Below, in pieces: positions 8,349-18,300 of a stretch of 64,000 nt of DNA (positions are counted from its first letter, which is position 1; each line of letters begins with the position of its first letter). The stretch comes from Longimicrobium sp. GTDB lineage: Bacteria; Gemmatimonadota; Gemmatimonadetes; Longimicrobiales; Longimicrobiaceae. Both the position numbers and the translations under genes were made by a program. Location: contig DASVQP010000035.1 in the NCBI GenBank assembly GCA_036389135.1, positions 1 to 64,000 on the forward strand, written 5' to 3'. A model generated the notes under the pieces. That model had not been told where the DNA came from and made no database searches. It worked only from the letters and a program-made list of their open reading frames with translations.

Positions 8349-8890
8349 CAGGCCTCCACCAGCTCTACGCCCAGGCTCCCGTCGATCTCCGGCACCAGCA
8401 CCTCCACGCGCCCGCCCTCCGGCACCTCGGCCGTGAACCCCACCACGTCCGGCTGGATGGGGAGCTCGCGCCCGCCGCGGTCCACCAGCACCGCCAGCAG
8501 CGTCCTCCGCGGCCTTCCGAAGTCCGCCAGCTCGTCCAGCGCCGCCCTCACCGTGCGCCCGGTGTACAGCACGTCGTCCACGATGGCCACGATGCGCCCG
8601 TCGATCCCCAGCGTCGGCAGCCGCGTCGGCCCCACGACCGGGCGCGGGCCGATGCTCATCAGGTCGTCGCGGTAGAGGGTGATGTCCAGCGTCCCGGTCG
8701 CGACCGTCGCGCCGGTCGCGCGGATCTCGGCGGCCATGCGCTCGGCGAGCTGCACCCCGCGCCGGTGGATGCCCACGAGGATCAGCGTTTCGGCCCCGCC
8801 CGCGAGCTGCACCACCTCGCGCGCCATCCGCGACAGCGCCCGCTCCGTGGCGTGCGTGTCCATCAGGCTGCGCCGCTGCGGTTCGGTCAT
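8348..8890 (-). CDS. pyrR: bifunctional pyr operon regulator / uracil phosphoribosyltransferase
   Basis: PyrR binds pyr leader RNA in Gram-positives and has residual uracil phosphoribosyltransferase activity. The 180-residue product has the PRPP-binding motif [14 protein letters not shown] and the N-terminal [17 protein letters not shown] block. It heads pyrR-pyrB-pyrC with one-base or short overlaps. The predicted message leader is only about 35 bases and shows no obvious terminator/antiterminator pair, so the classic attenuation mechanism is not evident upstream of pyrR itself. It could act elsewhere or serve as a salvage enzyme. Confidence 0.94.
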   Translation of the reverse strand: MTEPQRRSLMDTHATERALSRMAREVVQLAGGAETLILVGIHRRGVQLAERMAAEIRATGATVATGTLDITLYRDDLMSIGPRPVVGPTRLPTLGIDGRIVAIVDDVLYTGRTVRAALDELADFGRPRRTLLAVLVDRGGRELPIQPDVVGFTAEVPEGGRVEVLVPEIDGSLGVELVEA

Positions 8891-8933
8891 GGGCTGGTTC
8901 GGGAGTGCCGGAAAGGCGTGCGGAAGCGCCGTG

Positions 8934-8963
8934 AAGATACCGCGCAGAGAGGAGGGGTGTCAA
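8934..8963 (-). promoter_or_regulatory. sigma-70-like promoter of the pyr operon
   Basis: On the minus strand, TTGACA (8963-8958) and TATCTT (8939-8934) are 18 bases apart. The predicted start is at about 8927, giving a leader of about 37 bases before pyrR. The two boxes match the rpsT promoter exactly. Confidence 0.6.
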
Positions 8964-8976
8964 CGCGGAGAAAAAG

Positions 8977-9064
8977 CCTCACACAGAGGCCGCAGAGAGA
9001 ACTACAAGACGCAGAGAACCCTTCCTTCCGTTCTTTCCGTACCCTCTGTGTCTCTGTGTAAGCC
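8977..9064. repeat. family A palindromic repeat, copy A2
   Basis: Left arm CCTCACACAGAGG and right arm CCTCTGTGTCTCTGTGTAAG enclose about 50 bases containing CTTCCGTTCTTTCCGT. The right edge lies 7 bases from the tadA stop codon. The copy separates tadA from the pyr promoter. Confidence 0.8.
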
Positions 9065-9071
9065 CGCTGTC

Positions 9072-9536
9072 CTACTGGCGGCGCCGGGCCCTGAAGAACG
9101 CTCGCAGCACGTCCCCGGCTTCCTGCGCGAGGACGCCGGCGGTGAGCTGCACGCGATGGTTGAGGCGGGGGTACTGCACGAGGTTCTCGAGCGAGCCGCA
9201 CATCCCCGCCTTGGGATCGGGCGCGGCGTAGACGAGGCGCGGGATGCGGGCGAGGACGATGGCGCCCGAGCACATGGCGCAGGGCTCCAGCGTGACGTAC
9301 AGCGTGCAGTCGAGGAGGCGCCAGTGCCCCGTCGCCTGCGCCGCGCGGCGGATGGCGACCATCTCGGCATGGGCGCTGGGGTCCTGGTCGGTGTGCGTGA
9401 GGTTGTGGCCGCGCGCCACCAGTTCGCCGCCGCGCACGATCACCGCGCCCACCGGCACCTCCCCCAGCGCCTCCGCCGCCGCGGCCTCCTCCAGCGCGAT
9501 GCGCATCCAGCGTTCGTCGTCGGGCGTGTCCGTCAT
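9072..9536 (-). CDS. tadA: tRNA adenosine(34) deaminase
   Basis: Converts A34 to inosine in tRNA-Arg(ACG), allowing it to read CGN codons. The 154-residue product has the cytidine-deaminase-fold zinc site: H56-A57-E58 (proton shuttle E58) and P85-C86-A87-M88-C89. GEVPVGAVIV and the SLENLVQ-like helix also fit TadA rather than a guanine or cytidine deaminase. The gene lies alone between repeats A2 and B2. Confidence 0.94.
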   Translation of the reverse strand: MTDTPDDERWMRIALEEAAAAEALGEVPVGAVIVRGGELVARGHNLTHTDQDPSAHAEMVAIRRAAQATGHWRLLDCTLYVTLEPCAMCSGAIVLARIPRLVYAAPDPKAGMCGSLENLVQYPRLNHRVQLTAGVLAQEAGDVLRAFFRARRRQ

Positions 9537-9577
9537 CGGCAGGCAGTGCGTTGGGCAAGTGGCGGAGCAGGGTCGGA

Positions 9578-9722
9578 CGGGCAGCCACGCCGGGCTGCCC
9601 CTACGAACATATTCGTGTGGGCGGCCGGCGGAGCAGCATTGGGCACGGGCGCGATAAATCGCGCCCCTACAGGTCTGTGCCGTCTCGCCAGCGAGGAACG
9701 AGCGGGGGTGAGGGCCCCCCGC
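9578..9722. repeat. family B mosaic repeat, copy B2 (short, inverted)
   Basis: Modules are in the reverse orientation to B1: GGGCAGCCACGCCGGGCTGC ending CCCCTAC, then GGGCGCGATAAATCGCGCCC with CTAC. The edge AACGAGCGGGGGTGAGGGCC follows. The long GGGGGAGGGG hairpin module is missing. This is the only B copy between co-directional genes (lexA and tadA). Confidence 0.75.
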
Positions 9723-9729
9723 AACGCCA

Positions 9730-9760
9730 CGACCCCGGCAACCATGGGTCGCCGGGGTCG
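9730..9760. terminator. possible terminator hairpin downstream of lexA
   Basis: CGACCCCGGC pairs perfectly with GCCGGGGTCG across an 11-base loop. It lies about 30 bases after the lexA stop. No T-run follows on the minus strand, so it may be a weak terminator or an RNA-end-protecting hairpin. Confidence 0.45.
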
Positions 9761-9790
9761 CGGGTCCGAAACGCGCGGAGCGCGGCGTCC

Positions 9791-10438
9791 TCAGGTGGCG
9801 ATCGCGGCGGTCTGCTCCTGGGTGAAGCGGCGGACCAGGCCCGTCACGCGCCCCAGCACCTCGAAGTCGTCGTAGTCGTGCACCAGGATCGGCGCGTAGT
9901 CCGTGTTGGCGGCTTCGAGGACCACCTGGCCGTCGCGGGCGAAGTAGCGCTTCACCGTGGACTCGCCGCCCAGCCGCGCCGCCACGATCTCGCCGTCCCT
10001 GATCTCCGACGGGTCCACCGGCTCCACCAGCACCATGTCGCCGTGGAGGATGCCCATCCCCTCCATGCTGTCGCCCTTGATCTCCAGCCCGAAGGCGTCG
10101 GCCGAGGCGACCAGCTTGCGGTCGATCTCCATGCGCTCGCTGACGTCCTCGCGCATCAGCGCCGGCTTTCCCGCGGCGATCTTGCCGTAGAAGGGCACCG
10201 AAATGACGCCCGGGGCCAGGTTCATCCCCAGGATCTTGACGCCGCGCGAGCGCGATGCGTCGCGCTCGATGTGGCCCTTGTCGGCCAGCGCCTGGAGGTG
10301 CTCGGAGACGGTCTTGGTGGACTTGATGGAGAACCGCTTGCCGATCTCGCGGATGCTCGGCTGGTACGTGTTGTCCTTGAGGTAGTCCACGAGATAGTTC
10401 AGGATGCGGCGCTCGATCTTGTTCAGCGGCTCAGGCAT
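9791..10438 (-). CDS. lexA: LexA repressor, SOS regulator
   Basis: Represses DNA-damage genes and self-cleaves when RecA is activated. The 215-residue product has an N-terminal winged helix (residues 1-68, with QPSIREIGKRF and STKTVSEHLQAL) and a C-terminal S24 peptidase domain. The catalytic dyad is S124 in GDSMEG and K163 in ESTVKRY. The cleavage site is A89-G90 in KIAAGKP. All elements for autocleavage are therefore present. A dyad overlaps the -35 box of its own promoter. Compare the protease-less LexA-like gene at 62447-62890. Confidence 0.95.
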   Translation of the reverse strand: MPEPLNKIERRILNYLVDYLKDNTYQPSIREIGKRFSIKSTKTVSEHLQALADKGHIERDASRSRGVKILGMNLAPGVISVPFYGKIAAGKPALMREDVSERMEIDRKLVASADAFGLEIKGDSMEGMGILHGDMVLVEPVDPSEIRDGEIVAARLGGESTVKRYFARDGQVVLEAANTDYAPILVHDYDDFEVLGRVTGLVRRFTQEQTAAIAT

Positions 10439-10626
10439 GGGGTGCCTCCGGGGACTGGGTCGGGGTCGTCCCTGAATGGGAACCGCCGGGCGGGCGCCGG
10501 GGTGGCGCGTGCTGGATGCAATGGAACGGGGCGACGTTCACGCGGCCGCCCCTCGTCCCTCACTCCTGCCCTGGCGTGCAGCCCCGGCGCGTAATGCGCG
10601 CCACACCGCTTGGCTGCTCAGGGCGC

Positions 10627-10666
10627 AACATAGGCGCGGTAGCAGTGCAAGTCAACATTTGTGTAC
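10627..10666 (-). promoter_or_regulatory. lexA promoter with overlapping 16-bp dyad
   Basis: On the minus strand, TTGACT (10655-10650) and TATGTT (10632-10627) are 17 bases apart. Overlapping the -35 box is GTACACAAATGTTGAC (10666-10651), an imperfect dyad of form GTnnACAnnTGTnnAC. This is a plausible autoregulatory LexA operator; the match is by eye and the local LexA box is not known. Confidence 0.5.
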
Positions 10667-10676
10667 TGAGCCCCGT

Positions 10677-12104
10677 TCACGCCATCCGCTCCCGCGCGGC
10701 ATCGATCCGGGCCAGCGTGCGCTCGCGTCCCAGGAGCACGCCCACCTGGTCGATCCCCGGGCTGGCGGCGCTCCCCGTGAGCGCGATCCGCAGCGGCTGC
10801 GCCACCTTTCCGAACCCCACTCCCGCCGTCACCGCCGCGCCGCGCAGGGCGGCCTCGATGTCGGCCGGCTCCCACGCGTCCACCCCCGCCAGCGCGTCGC
10901 GGACGACCGCCAGGCGGGCGGAGGTCTCGGGGTCCTTCCAGTGCTTGGCGGTTGCCTCGGCATCGTACTCCAGCTCGTCTGCCAGGTAGACGCGCGCCTG
11001 CTGCGGGATCTCCAGCGCGGAGCGCGACCTCACCTTGAGGAGGTCGATCAGGTGGATGACGTAGTCTCGCCGCTCCTCCACCTCGTCCGCCGTCATCAGC
11101 CCCGCCTCCACAAGCAGCGGGCCGACGATGGGGAGGAGCTCCGCGGCGGGCTTCTTTGCCAGATACTGGCCGTTCATCCATTGGAGCTTCTCCATGTCGA
11201 ACACGGCGCTCTTCTTGTTGATCCGCTCGACTGAAAAGAGCTCCGTCATCTCGTTCACCGTCATCAGCTCGCGATCGTCGCCCGGGTTCCACCCGAGGAG
11301 CGCGAGGAAGTTGACGAGCGTCTCCGGGAGGATGCCGAGCTTGGCGTAGTCGCCCACCGCGGTGGCGCCGTGGCGCTTGCTGAGCTTTCGGCCGTCCGCG
11401 CCCAGGATCATCGGCAGGTGCGCGAACTCCGGCACCGCCGCGCCGAGCGCGCGGTACAGCAGGATCTGCTTGGGCGTGTTGGCGACGTGGTCCTCGCCGC
11501 GCACCACGTGCGTGATGCGCATGTCGATGTCGTCCGAAACCACGGCCATGTTGTAGATGGGCGTGCCGTCGGTGCGCAGGATGATGAAGTCCTCGATGCT
11601 CTCGTTGTCGAAGCGGATGGCGCCGTACACCTGGTCCGTCCACTCGGTGGCGCCCTCGGGCACGCGGAAGCGCACGGTGAAGGGCGTCCCCGTGTCCGCG
11701 CGCGCGTCGCTCTCCGCGCGGGGGATCGCGCGGCACTTGCGGTCGTAGCGGTACTCCACGCCCGCGGCCTGGCGCTTGGCGTCCAGCTCCTCGGGCGTGC
11801 AGAAGCAGCGGTACGCGCTGTCCTCGGCCAGCAGGCGCTGCGCCTCGGCCGTGTGGCGCGGGAGGCCCTCGCTCTGGAAGTACGGGCCCTCGTTCCAGGT
11901 GAGCCCCAGCCAGGTCATCCCCTCCAGGATCGTCTCCGTGGATGCGTCGGTGCTCCGCTCGCGGTCCGTGTCTTCGATGCGCAGCACGAACACGCCCCCG
12001 CTCTGCCGCGCCATCAGCCAGTTGAAGAGCGCGGTGCGGGCCCCGCCGACGTGAAGGTAGCCGGTGGGGCTGGGAGCGAATCGTACGCGGATCGGGTCTG
12101 CCAT
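10677..12104 (-). CDS. gltX: glutamyl-tRNA synthetase
   Basis: Class I synthetase charging tRNA-Glu (and possibly tRNA-Gln). The 475-residue product has the HIGH-type motif in APSPTGYLHVG (residues 10-20) and the KMSKS-type loop KLSKR (240-244). ATP and tRNA-acceptor elements include LRIEDTDRERS. A full GlnRS gene lies 2.4 kb away, so this enzyme is probably discriminating. I chose the ATG at 12104 because the family begins just before this catalytic motif; the open frame extends upstream without family similarity. Confidence 0.96.
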   Translation of the reverse strand: MADPIRVRFAPSPTGYLHVGGARTALFNWLMARQSGGVFVLRIEDTDRERSTDASTETILEGMTWLGLTWNEGPYFQSEGLPRHTAEAQRLLAEDSAYRCFCTPEELDAKRQAAGVEYRYDRKCRAIPRAESDARADTGTPFTVRFRVPEGATEWTDQVYGAIRFDNESIEDFIILRTDGTPIYNMAVVSDDIDMRITHVVRGEDHVANTPKQILLYRALGAAVPEFAHLPMILGADGRKLSKRHGATAVGDYAKLGILPETLVNFLALLGWNPGDDRELMTVNEMTELFSVERINKKSAVFDMEKLQWMNGQYLAKKPAAELLPIVGPLLVEAGLMTADEVEERRDYVIHLIDLLKVRSRSALEIPQQARVYLADELEYDAEATAKHWKDPETSARLAVVRDALAGVDAWEPADIEAALRGAAVTAGVGFGKVAQPLRIALTGSAASPGIDQVGVLLGRERTLARIDAARERMA

Positions 12105-12194
12105 CCTGTGTTTTCCTCGATTGAACGTGTGTGCCACAATTGCGGTGAAACTTACGCCCGCGCTGTACCGCGGCAAGTCGGACTCGCCACCCCC

Positions 12195-12318
12195 AACTTC
12201 CTGAACGGAGCGCCACGCAATCACCTGCCCCCACGACGCCGCATGTGCGCGTAGTGAAGGAGACGGGCTCCGCCGCCGGCACCGTCCTGCCCCATGTTCG
12301 GTATCTCGTATGTAGCGA
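12195..12318. repeat. left arm of an inverted repeat framing the GIY-YIG gene
   Basis: This arm contains AACTTCCTGAACGGAGCGCC, then AGTGAAGGAGACGGGCTCCG and CCCATGTTCGGTA. The same segments occur inverted at 12688-12811 in the same order with moderate mismatches. The two arms frame the small nuclease gene. Confidence 0.7.
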
Positions 12319-12356
12319 CCTACGCATTCGACGTTCACCGAACGCAGCTCCCGCCA

Positions 12357-12662
12357 ATGCAAGCCTGCCACGTCTACATCCTCGCCAATCAAGAGCGCAT
12401 GCTGTACATCGGCGTCACACGCGACCTCGCGCGCCGCATCAACCAGCATCGAACGAAGGCATTCCCGCGGAGCTACACCGCTGAGCGTGGCATCGATCGT
12501 CTGGTATACGTCGAAGCTTACTCGGAGCTCCGTGCAGCCCGTGCGCGCGAGCGGCAGCTGAAGGGCTGGAAGCGGATCAAAAAGGTGGAGTTGGTCAGTG
12601 CGGCCAATCCGGCGTGGCGGGATCTGGCCGAGACTTTCGGCTTGGTCGACCGCCAGGGTTAG
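12357..12662 (+). CDS. small GIY-YIG nuclease family protein
   Basis: The 101-residue product is a stand-alone GIY-YIG domain of the UPF0213/UvrC-N type. The motif pair is seen as HVYILAN and MLYIGVTRDLARRINQH, with the catalytic arginine segment in DLARR and the glutamate in YVEAYS. ERQLKGWKR is also typical. I chose the ATG at 12357; an upstream ATG at 12294 would add 21 residues that do not fit the family. There is no clear ribosome-binding site. The gene sits between 120-bp inverted repeat arms. Proteins of this type often occur in several copies per genome and their role is unclear. Confidence 0.83.
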   Translation: MQACHVYILANQERMLYIGVTRDLARRINQHRTKAFPRSYTAERGIDRLVYVEAYSELRAARARERQLKGWKRIKKVELVSAANPAWRDLAETFGLVDRQG

Positions 12663-12687
12663 GATGGCAGGTGCGGGAGACCTGCGA

Positions 12688-12811
12688 ACCCATGCATGGA
12701 GTACGGAACATTGGATGGGACAGAGTGCGCGGCAGAGCCCGTTTCCTTCACTCCGCGCACAAGCTAGGGCGCGGGGCAGGCGGTGGCGCGGCGCTCCGTT
12801 CAGGAAGTGTT
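12688..12811. repeat. right arm of the inverted repeat framing the GIY-YIG gene
   Basis: On the reverse strand this arm reads CACTTCCTGAACGGAGCGCC, then AGTGAAGGAAACGGGCTCTG and ATGTTCCGTACT. It matches the left arm at 12195-12318. The two arms lie 369 bases apart and enclose only the GIY-YIG gene. Confidence 0.7.
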
Positions 12812-12849
12812 TCGTTCCATGCTCAAGAAGCCGCACCTGCCAGGAACAA

Positions 12850-12890
12850 CGGAGGCACAGGGAGAATCTCCCCCGTGCCTCCGCGTTTTA
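12850..12890 (+). terminator. intrinsic terminator
   Basis: CGGAGGCACAGGGAGA pairs with TCTCCCCCGTGCCTCCG, followed by CGTTTTAT on the plus strand. It lies between the GIY-YIG gene and the convergent haloperoxidase-like gene and may serve both. Confidence 0.7.
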
Positions 12891-12912
12891 TCGGGCGCTG
12901 GTGTTCAGGCGG

Positions 12913-14259
12913 TCACTGCTCCGTCTCCCCGCCCTGCTGCACGCTGCGCTGGTCGAGCTGCTCCGCCGTGGCCACCTCGCCCTCGAAGGGGTGGATGTCG
13001 GACCGCGGCGCGCACGGCGCCGGCACGTCCACGTTGCTCTCGCCGCACGGGGCGCACGTCTCCTGGCAGCGCCACGCCATGTCCGTCAGCTCCTTGCAGG
13101 GCGGCGGCGGGGCGTTGGAGCAGCGCACGAGATCGTCGCAGTTGCACTGGCTGCGCATGGGCGGCGCGGGCGGGCAGAGCTGGAAGCCGCCGCCGCAGAT
13201 GCTGGCGAGCTGGCGCAGCACCAGGCACCCCACCACCTGGCCCAGCTTCAGCCCGGCCTCGTGGTCGCTGCGCCAGTGGATCCCCGCCCACAGCCGCCCC
13301 ATGCCGATGTTGTCGGCCATGTTGCGCAACTCGTCGCCGATCGTGGTGGCCGGCCCTCCCACGGTGAGCACCGGGGGCGTGGGATCGTTGCCGAAGAAGT
13401 ACGCCAGGACGGTGCTGGCCGCGCCGGCGTACGTGCTGTGCCCCGAGGGGTAGGCGGGGTGGCGCGGCGTGCCCGGGCTGAACCCCGGCACCGGCGCGCA
13501 GGGGCGCGCATCCGGGCAGGTGATGTACATGGGGTTCAGCTCGTCCGGCCGGTCGAAGAGCACGTCCAGCTTCAGCCCCATGTCCTGCGCGTACTCGATG
13601 GGGCGCGGACGGCGCGAGGTGAAGTGCAGCGGGCTCAGCCACTTGTAGTACCACGCCGCCTGCAGCGCGCTGGCGATGGCCACATCCAGCGCCGCCCAGA
13701 TGAGCGCCTGCCGCGGGGGCGACCACGACCGCGTGGTGATGAGGTAGTTGAGGGCGTGCCGGTGGAAGATTCCCGGCGTCTCCGACTCCACCGCGCGAGC
13801 CATCCCGCGCCCCGTGCGGATCACCTGCTGGCCGGGGAGCCGGTTGACCTGCACGGCCCCCAGGGCGGGCGGCATCAGGTTGAACAGGCGGCTGATGGGC
13901 GCACGGCACCCGAACGCCTTCGGAAGCTCCTTGATCGGCTCGCACGGCCACGCGGTGAGCGCCGGACACCCGCCCGTGGCGGATTCCAGGCTGCACGGCT
14001 CGTCGCGCAGCTGCCAGAGCTGCACCAGCTCCTCGAACTCCTTCTTGATCTCGTCCTGCCCCTCCGGCGTGCAGACGTCCGGGTAGGGGGGGAAGTACCC
14101 CGGGTTGCTGGGGTCGTCCGTCACCGAGATCAGCTCCTTGATGGAGATCACGCGGAGCTGGGGGCAGTGGTTCCAGAAGCTGGCTTCCGGCTCCACCTGG
14201 GGTCCCGTGAGCGCGTACTCAGGTACGTGGCACGGGTAGGGACTTTGAACGCATGTCAT
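12913..14259 (-). CDS. vanadium haloperoxidase / PAP2-superfamily protein with Cys-rich tail
   Basis: The 448-residue product has the three-part active-site signature shared by vanadium haloperoxidases and PAP2 phosphatases: RRPRPIEY, YPSGHSTYAGA and GRLWAGIHWRSDHEAG. The large size and spacing favour the haloperoxidase branch. Whether it oxidises halides or hydrolyses phosphate cannot be told from these motifs. The last 100 residues contain ten cysteines in a proline-rich setting, unusual for the family. No signal peptide or membrane helix is obvious. A good ribosome-binding site (GGAGG) precedes the start. It is monocistronic. Confidence 0.8.
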   Translation of the reverse strand: MTCVQSPYPCHVPEYALTGPQVEPEASFWNHCPQLRVISIKELISVTDDPSNPGYFPPYPDVCTPEGQDEIKKEFEELVQLWQLRDEPCSLESATGGCPALTAWPCEPIKELPKAFGCRAPISRLFNLMPPALGAVQVNRLPGQQVIRTGRGMARAVESETPGIFHRHALNYLITTRSWSPPRQALIWAALDVAIASALQAAWYYKWLSPLHFTSRRPRPIEYAQDMGLKLDVLFDRPDELNPMYITCPDARPCAPVPGFSPGTPRHPAYPSGHSTYAGAASTVLAYFFGNDPTPPVLTVGGPATTIGDELRNMADNIGMGRLWAGIHWRSDHEAGLKLGQVVGCLVLRQLASICGGGFQLCPPAPPMRSQCNCDDLVRCSNAPPPPCKELTDMAWRCQETCAPCGESNVDVPAPCAPRSDIHPFEGEVATAEQLDQRSVQQGGETEQ

Positions 14260-14393
14260 CCTGCTATCCTCCGCTGTAAGTGGACGCGGTCAACAACTTC
14301 AGACCGTAAATACGTGTCTCGCAATCTTCGGTCCTTGTTCGGTATTTGTTCGTGCTGTGGACGCAACGAGTACGGTGTGCGCGACGCGGCGAG

Positions 14394-14422
14394 TTGTATC
14401 CGCCTTCCCGGTGCCGTATTCT
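14394..14422 (+). promoter_or_regulatory. sigma-70-like promoter for glnS
   Basis: TTGTAT (14394-14399) and TATTCT (14417-14422) are 17 bases apart. The predicted start is near 14429, which leaves a leader of about 37 bases to the GTG at 14466 but almost none to the ATG at 14433. Confidence 0.45.
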
Positions 14423-14465
14423 ACCCGCGATCATGGTAGGATACGGCATCCGCGATACTGGAAAC

Positions 14466-16835
<2,370 letters not shown>

Positions 16836-16838
<3 letters not shown>

Positions 16839-17297
16839 GGCCCTCACCCGGCAGCTTACAGCTGCCACCCTCTCCCACAAACAGCCGTGGGAGAGGGGGC
16901 GAACGTCGGTGCGCCGCCGGCCGGCGTCGAGGCACGCGGGTTCCCCCTCTCCCCGGCCCTCTCCACCGCAAGCGGGGGAAAAGGTGCACTCCGCCCCTGC
17001 CACGGCATCTCTGGTAGGGGCGCGATTCATCGCGCCCACCCTCGCCCCACCCCGATCTCCGCTCGCCGCACGATCTCGTAGGGGCAGAACTGCGTGTCTG
17101 CCCACCCTTTCCTCCACCTCGATCCCCACCCCTTCGCACCGAACCCGGTAGGGGCCGCCCCACGTGGCTGCCCGTGCCCTCCCCCGCAACGCCCCCCCGC
17201 AAACCGCACCAAACCGTGCCAAACGCCCCTCCCCCAGGTAGTTATTGGGGGAGGGGCCGCGAGGTGACGAGCGGGGGTGGGGGCCCTACCAGCGCCG
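16836..17297. repeat. family B mosaic repeat, copy B3
   Basis: This copy fills the roughly 400-base gap between convergent genes. The left edge GGGTAGGGCCCTCACCC supplies the glnS TAG stop. Modules then follow in the B1 order: GTAGGGGCGCGATTCATCGC, GTAGGGGCAGAACTGCGTGT, GTAGGGGCCGCCCCACGTGG, then the CCCCTCCCCCA/TGGGGGAGGGG hairpin and the GAGCGGGGGTGGGGGCCC edge. The last 55 bases lie inside the SDR gene. Confidence 0.85.
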
Positions 17298-18108
17298 CCG
17301 TGATCGTGCGCGCGCGCGTGGTCAGCTCCCGGTCGGCGCGGGGGGTGAGAAGGCGCAGGTCGCGGGGGCGAGGCGCGGGATGGGTGGCGTTGAGCGCGGG
17401 CGTCAGGAGCGATGCATCGAGCCCGAAGCGGCGCGCGATCAGAGTGCCGATCGTGAAGCGGCTCACCGCTTCGGGACCCACCAGGTTCCACACGCCCGAG
17501 CGCCGTTCCGCGGGGAGGGCAGCGATCTCCCAGAGCTGGCGGGCGAGATCTTCCACGAAGATCGGGCAGCGCAGCTCGTCCACGTACAGGCGCGACGGCT
17601 CGCCCGCGCGGAGCGACTCAACGAGGCGCGCGGTGAGGGCGTCCGGCGGGTCGGCGCGAACGATGAGGGAGGTGCGCGCGATGGCCGCATCCGGCGCGGC
17701 GGCCAGCACGACGCGCTCCGCCTCTGCCTTCCAGCGCCCGTACTCCTCGATCGGCGCCGCCTCGGCGGACTCGTCGTAAGGGGCGTGCTCGCCGTCCAGC
17801 ACCAGGTCCGTGCTCACGTGCACGAGCGCGGCGCTGATGCCCGCGCACCCCTCCGCGACCGCGCGCGAGGCGGCCACGATGTCGCGCTCCGGATCCTCCT
17901 TGCAGTACGCCGTGTGGATCACCGCATCGGGGCGCAGGTGTTCAAGCAACGCGGCGACCGCGGGCGCGTCGGCCAGGTCCACGGTGTGCGCCGCGGCCCC
18001 GGAGACGGGGGTGCGGCGCTGCGTAGCGTGCACCTCCACGCCATCGCGCGCGGTGGAGATTAGCGTACCGCCGAGCAGGCCGGCGCCGCCGGTGATCAGG
18101 ACGCGCAT
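17242..18108 (-). CDS. SDR-family NAD(P)-dependent reductase, RmlD-like
   Basis: The 288-residue product is an extended short-chain dehydrogenase resembling dTDP-4-dehydrorhamnose reductase. The Rossmann motif GGAGLLGG is at residues 7-14. VHVSTDLVLDG carries the catalytic serine/threonine, and YGRWKAEAE is the YxxxK pair. WNLVGPEAVSRF is also typical. No other rhamnose-pathway gene is adjacent, so the substrate is open. The last 15 or so residues (VGPPPPLVTSRPLPQ) and the TAA stop are encoded by repeat B3, so the natural C-terminus has been replaced. Confidence 0.82.
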   Translation of the reverse strand: MRVLITGGAGLLGGTLISTARDGVEVHATQRRTPVSGAAAHTVDLADAPAVAALLEHLRPDAVIHTAYCKEDPERDIVAASRAVAEGCAGISAALVHVSTDLVLDGEHAPYDESAEAAPIEEYGRWKAEAERVVLAAAPDAAIARTSLIVRADPPDALTARLVESLRAGEPSRLYVDELRCPIFVEDLARQLWEIAALPAERRSGVWNLVGPEAVSRFTIGTLIARRFGLDASLLTPALNATHPAPRPRDLRLLTPRADRELTTRARTITAALVGPPPPLVTSRPLPQ

Positions 18109-18186
18109 CAGGTCAGGGGTCGAAGGGGAGAAATCCGGCGAGGAGCGCGGGCGGCGGAAGTTCTGTGCAAACTCAAGGAATCAAGA

Positions 18187-18263
18187 TGTCACGCAAACGC
18201 GCGAAGACGCGAAGGAAAGCACGGAAGTACTTTCTTTGCGCCTTTGCGTCTTCGCGTGAGACC
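18187..18263. repeat. family A palindromic repeat, copy A3 (variant)
   Basis: Arms are TCACGCAAACGCGCGAAGAC and GCGTCTTCGCGTGAGAC around GGAAAGCACGGAAGTACTTTC. It follows the family plan with GCGAAGACGC-type arms instead of CAGAGACAC. It separates two co-directional genes. Confidence 0.65.
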
Positions 18264-18300
18264 CTTTCCTCCAATGCACACGGATTAGTGAGAAACGGCA

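Noticed and set aside
8890-8960. PyrR attenuator in the pyr leader
   Set aside because: The predicted leader is about 37 bases and has no terminator/antiterminator pair.
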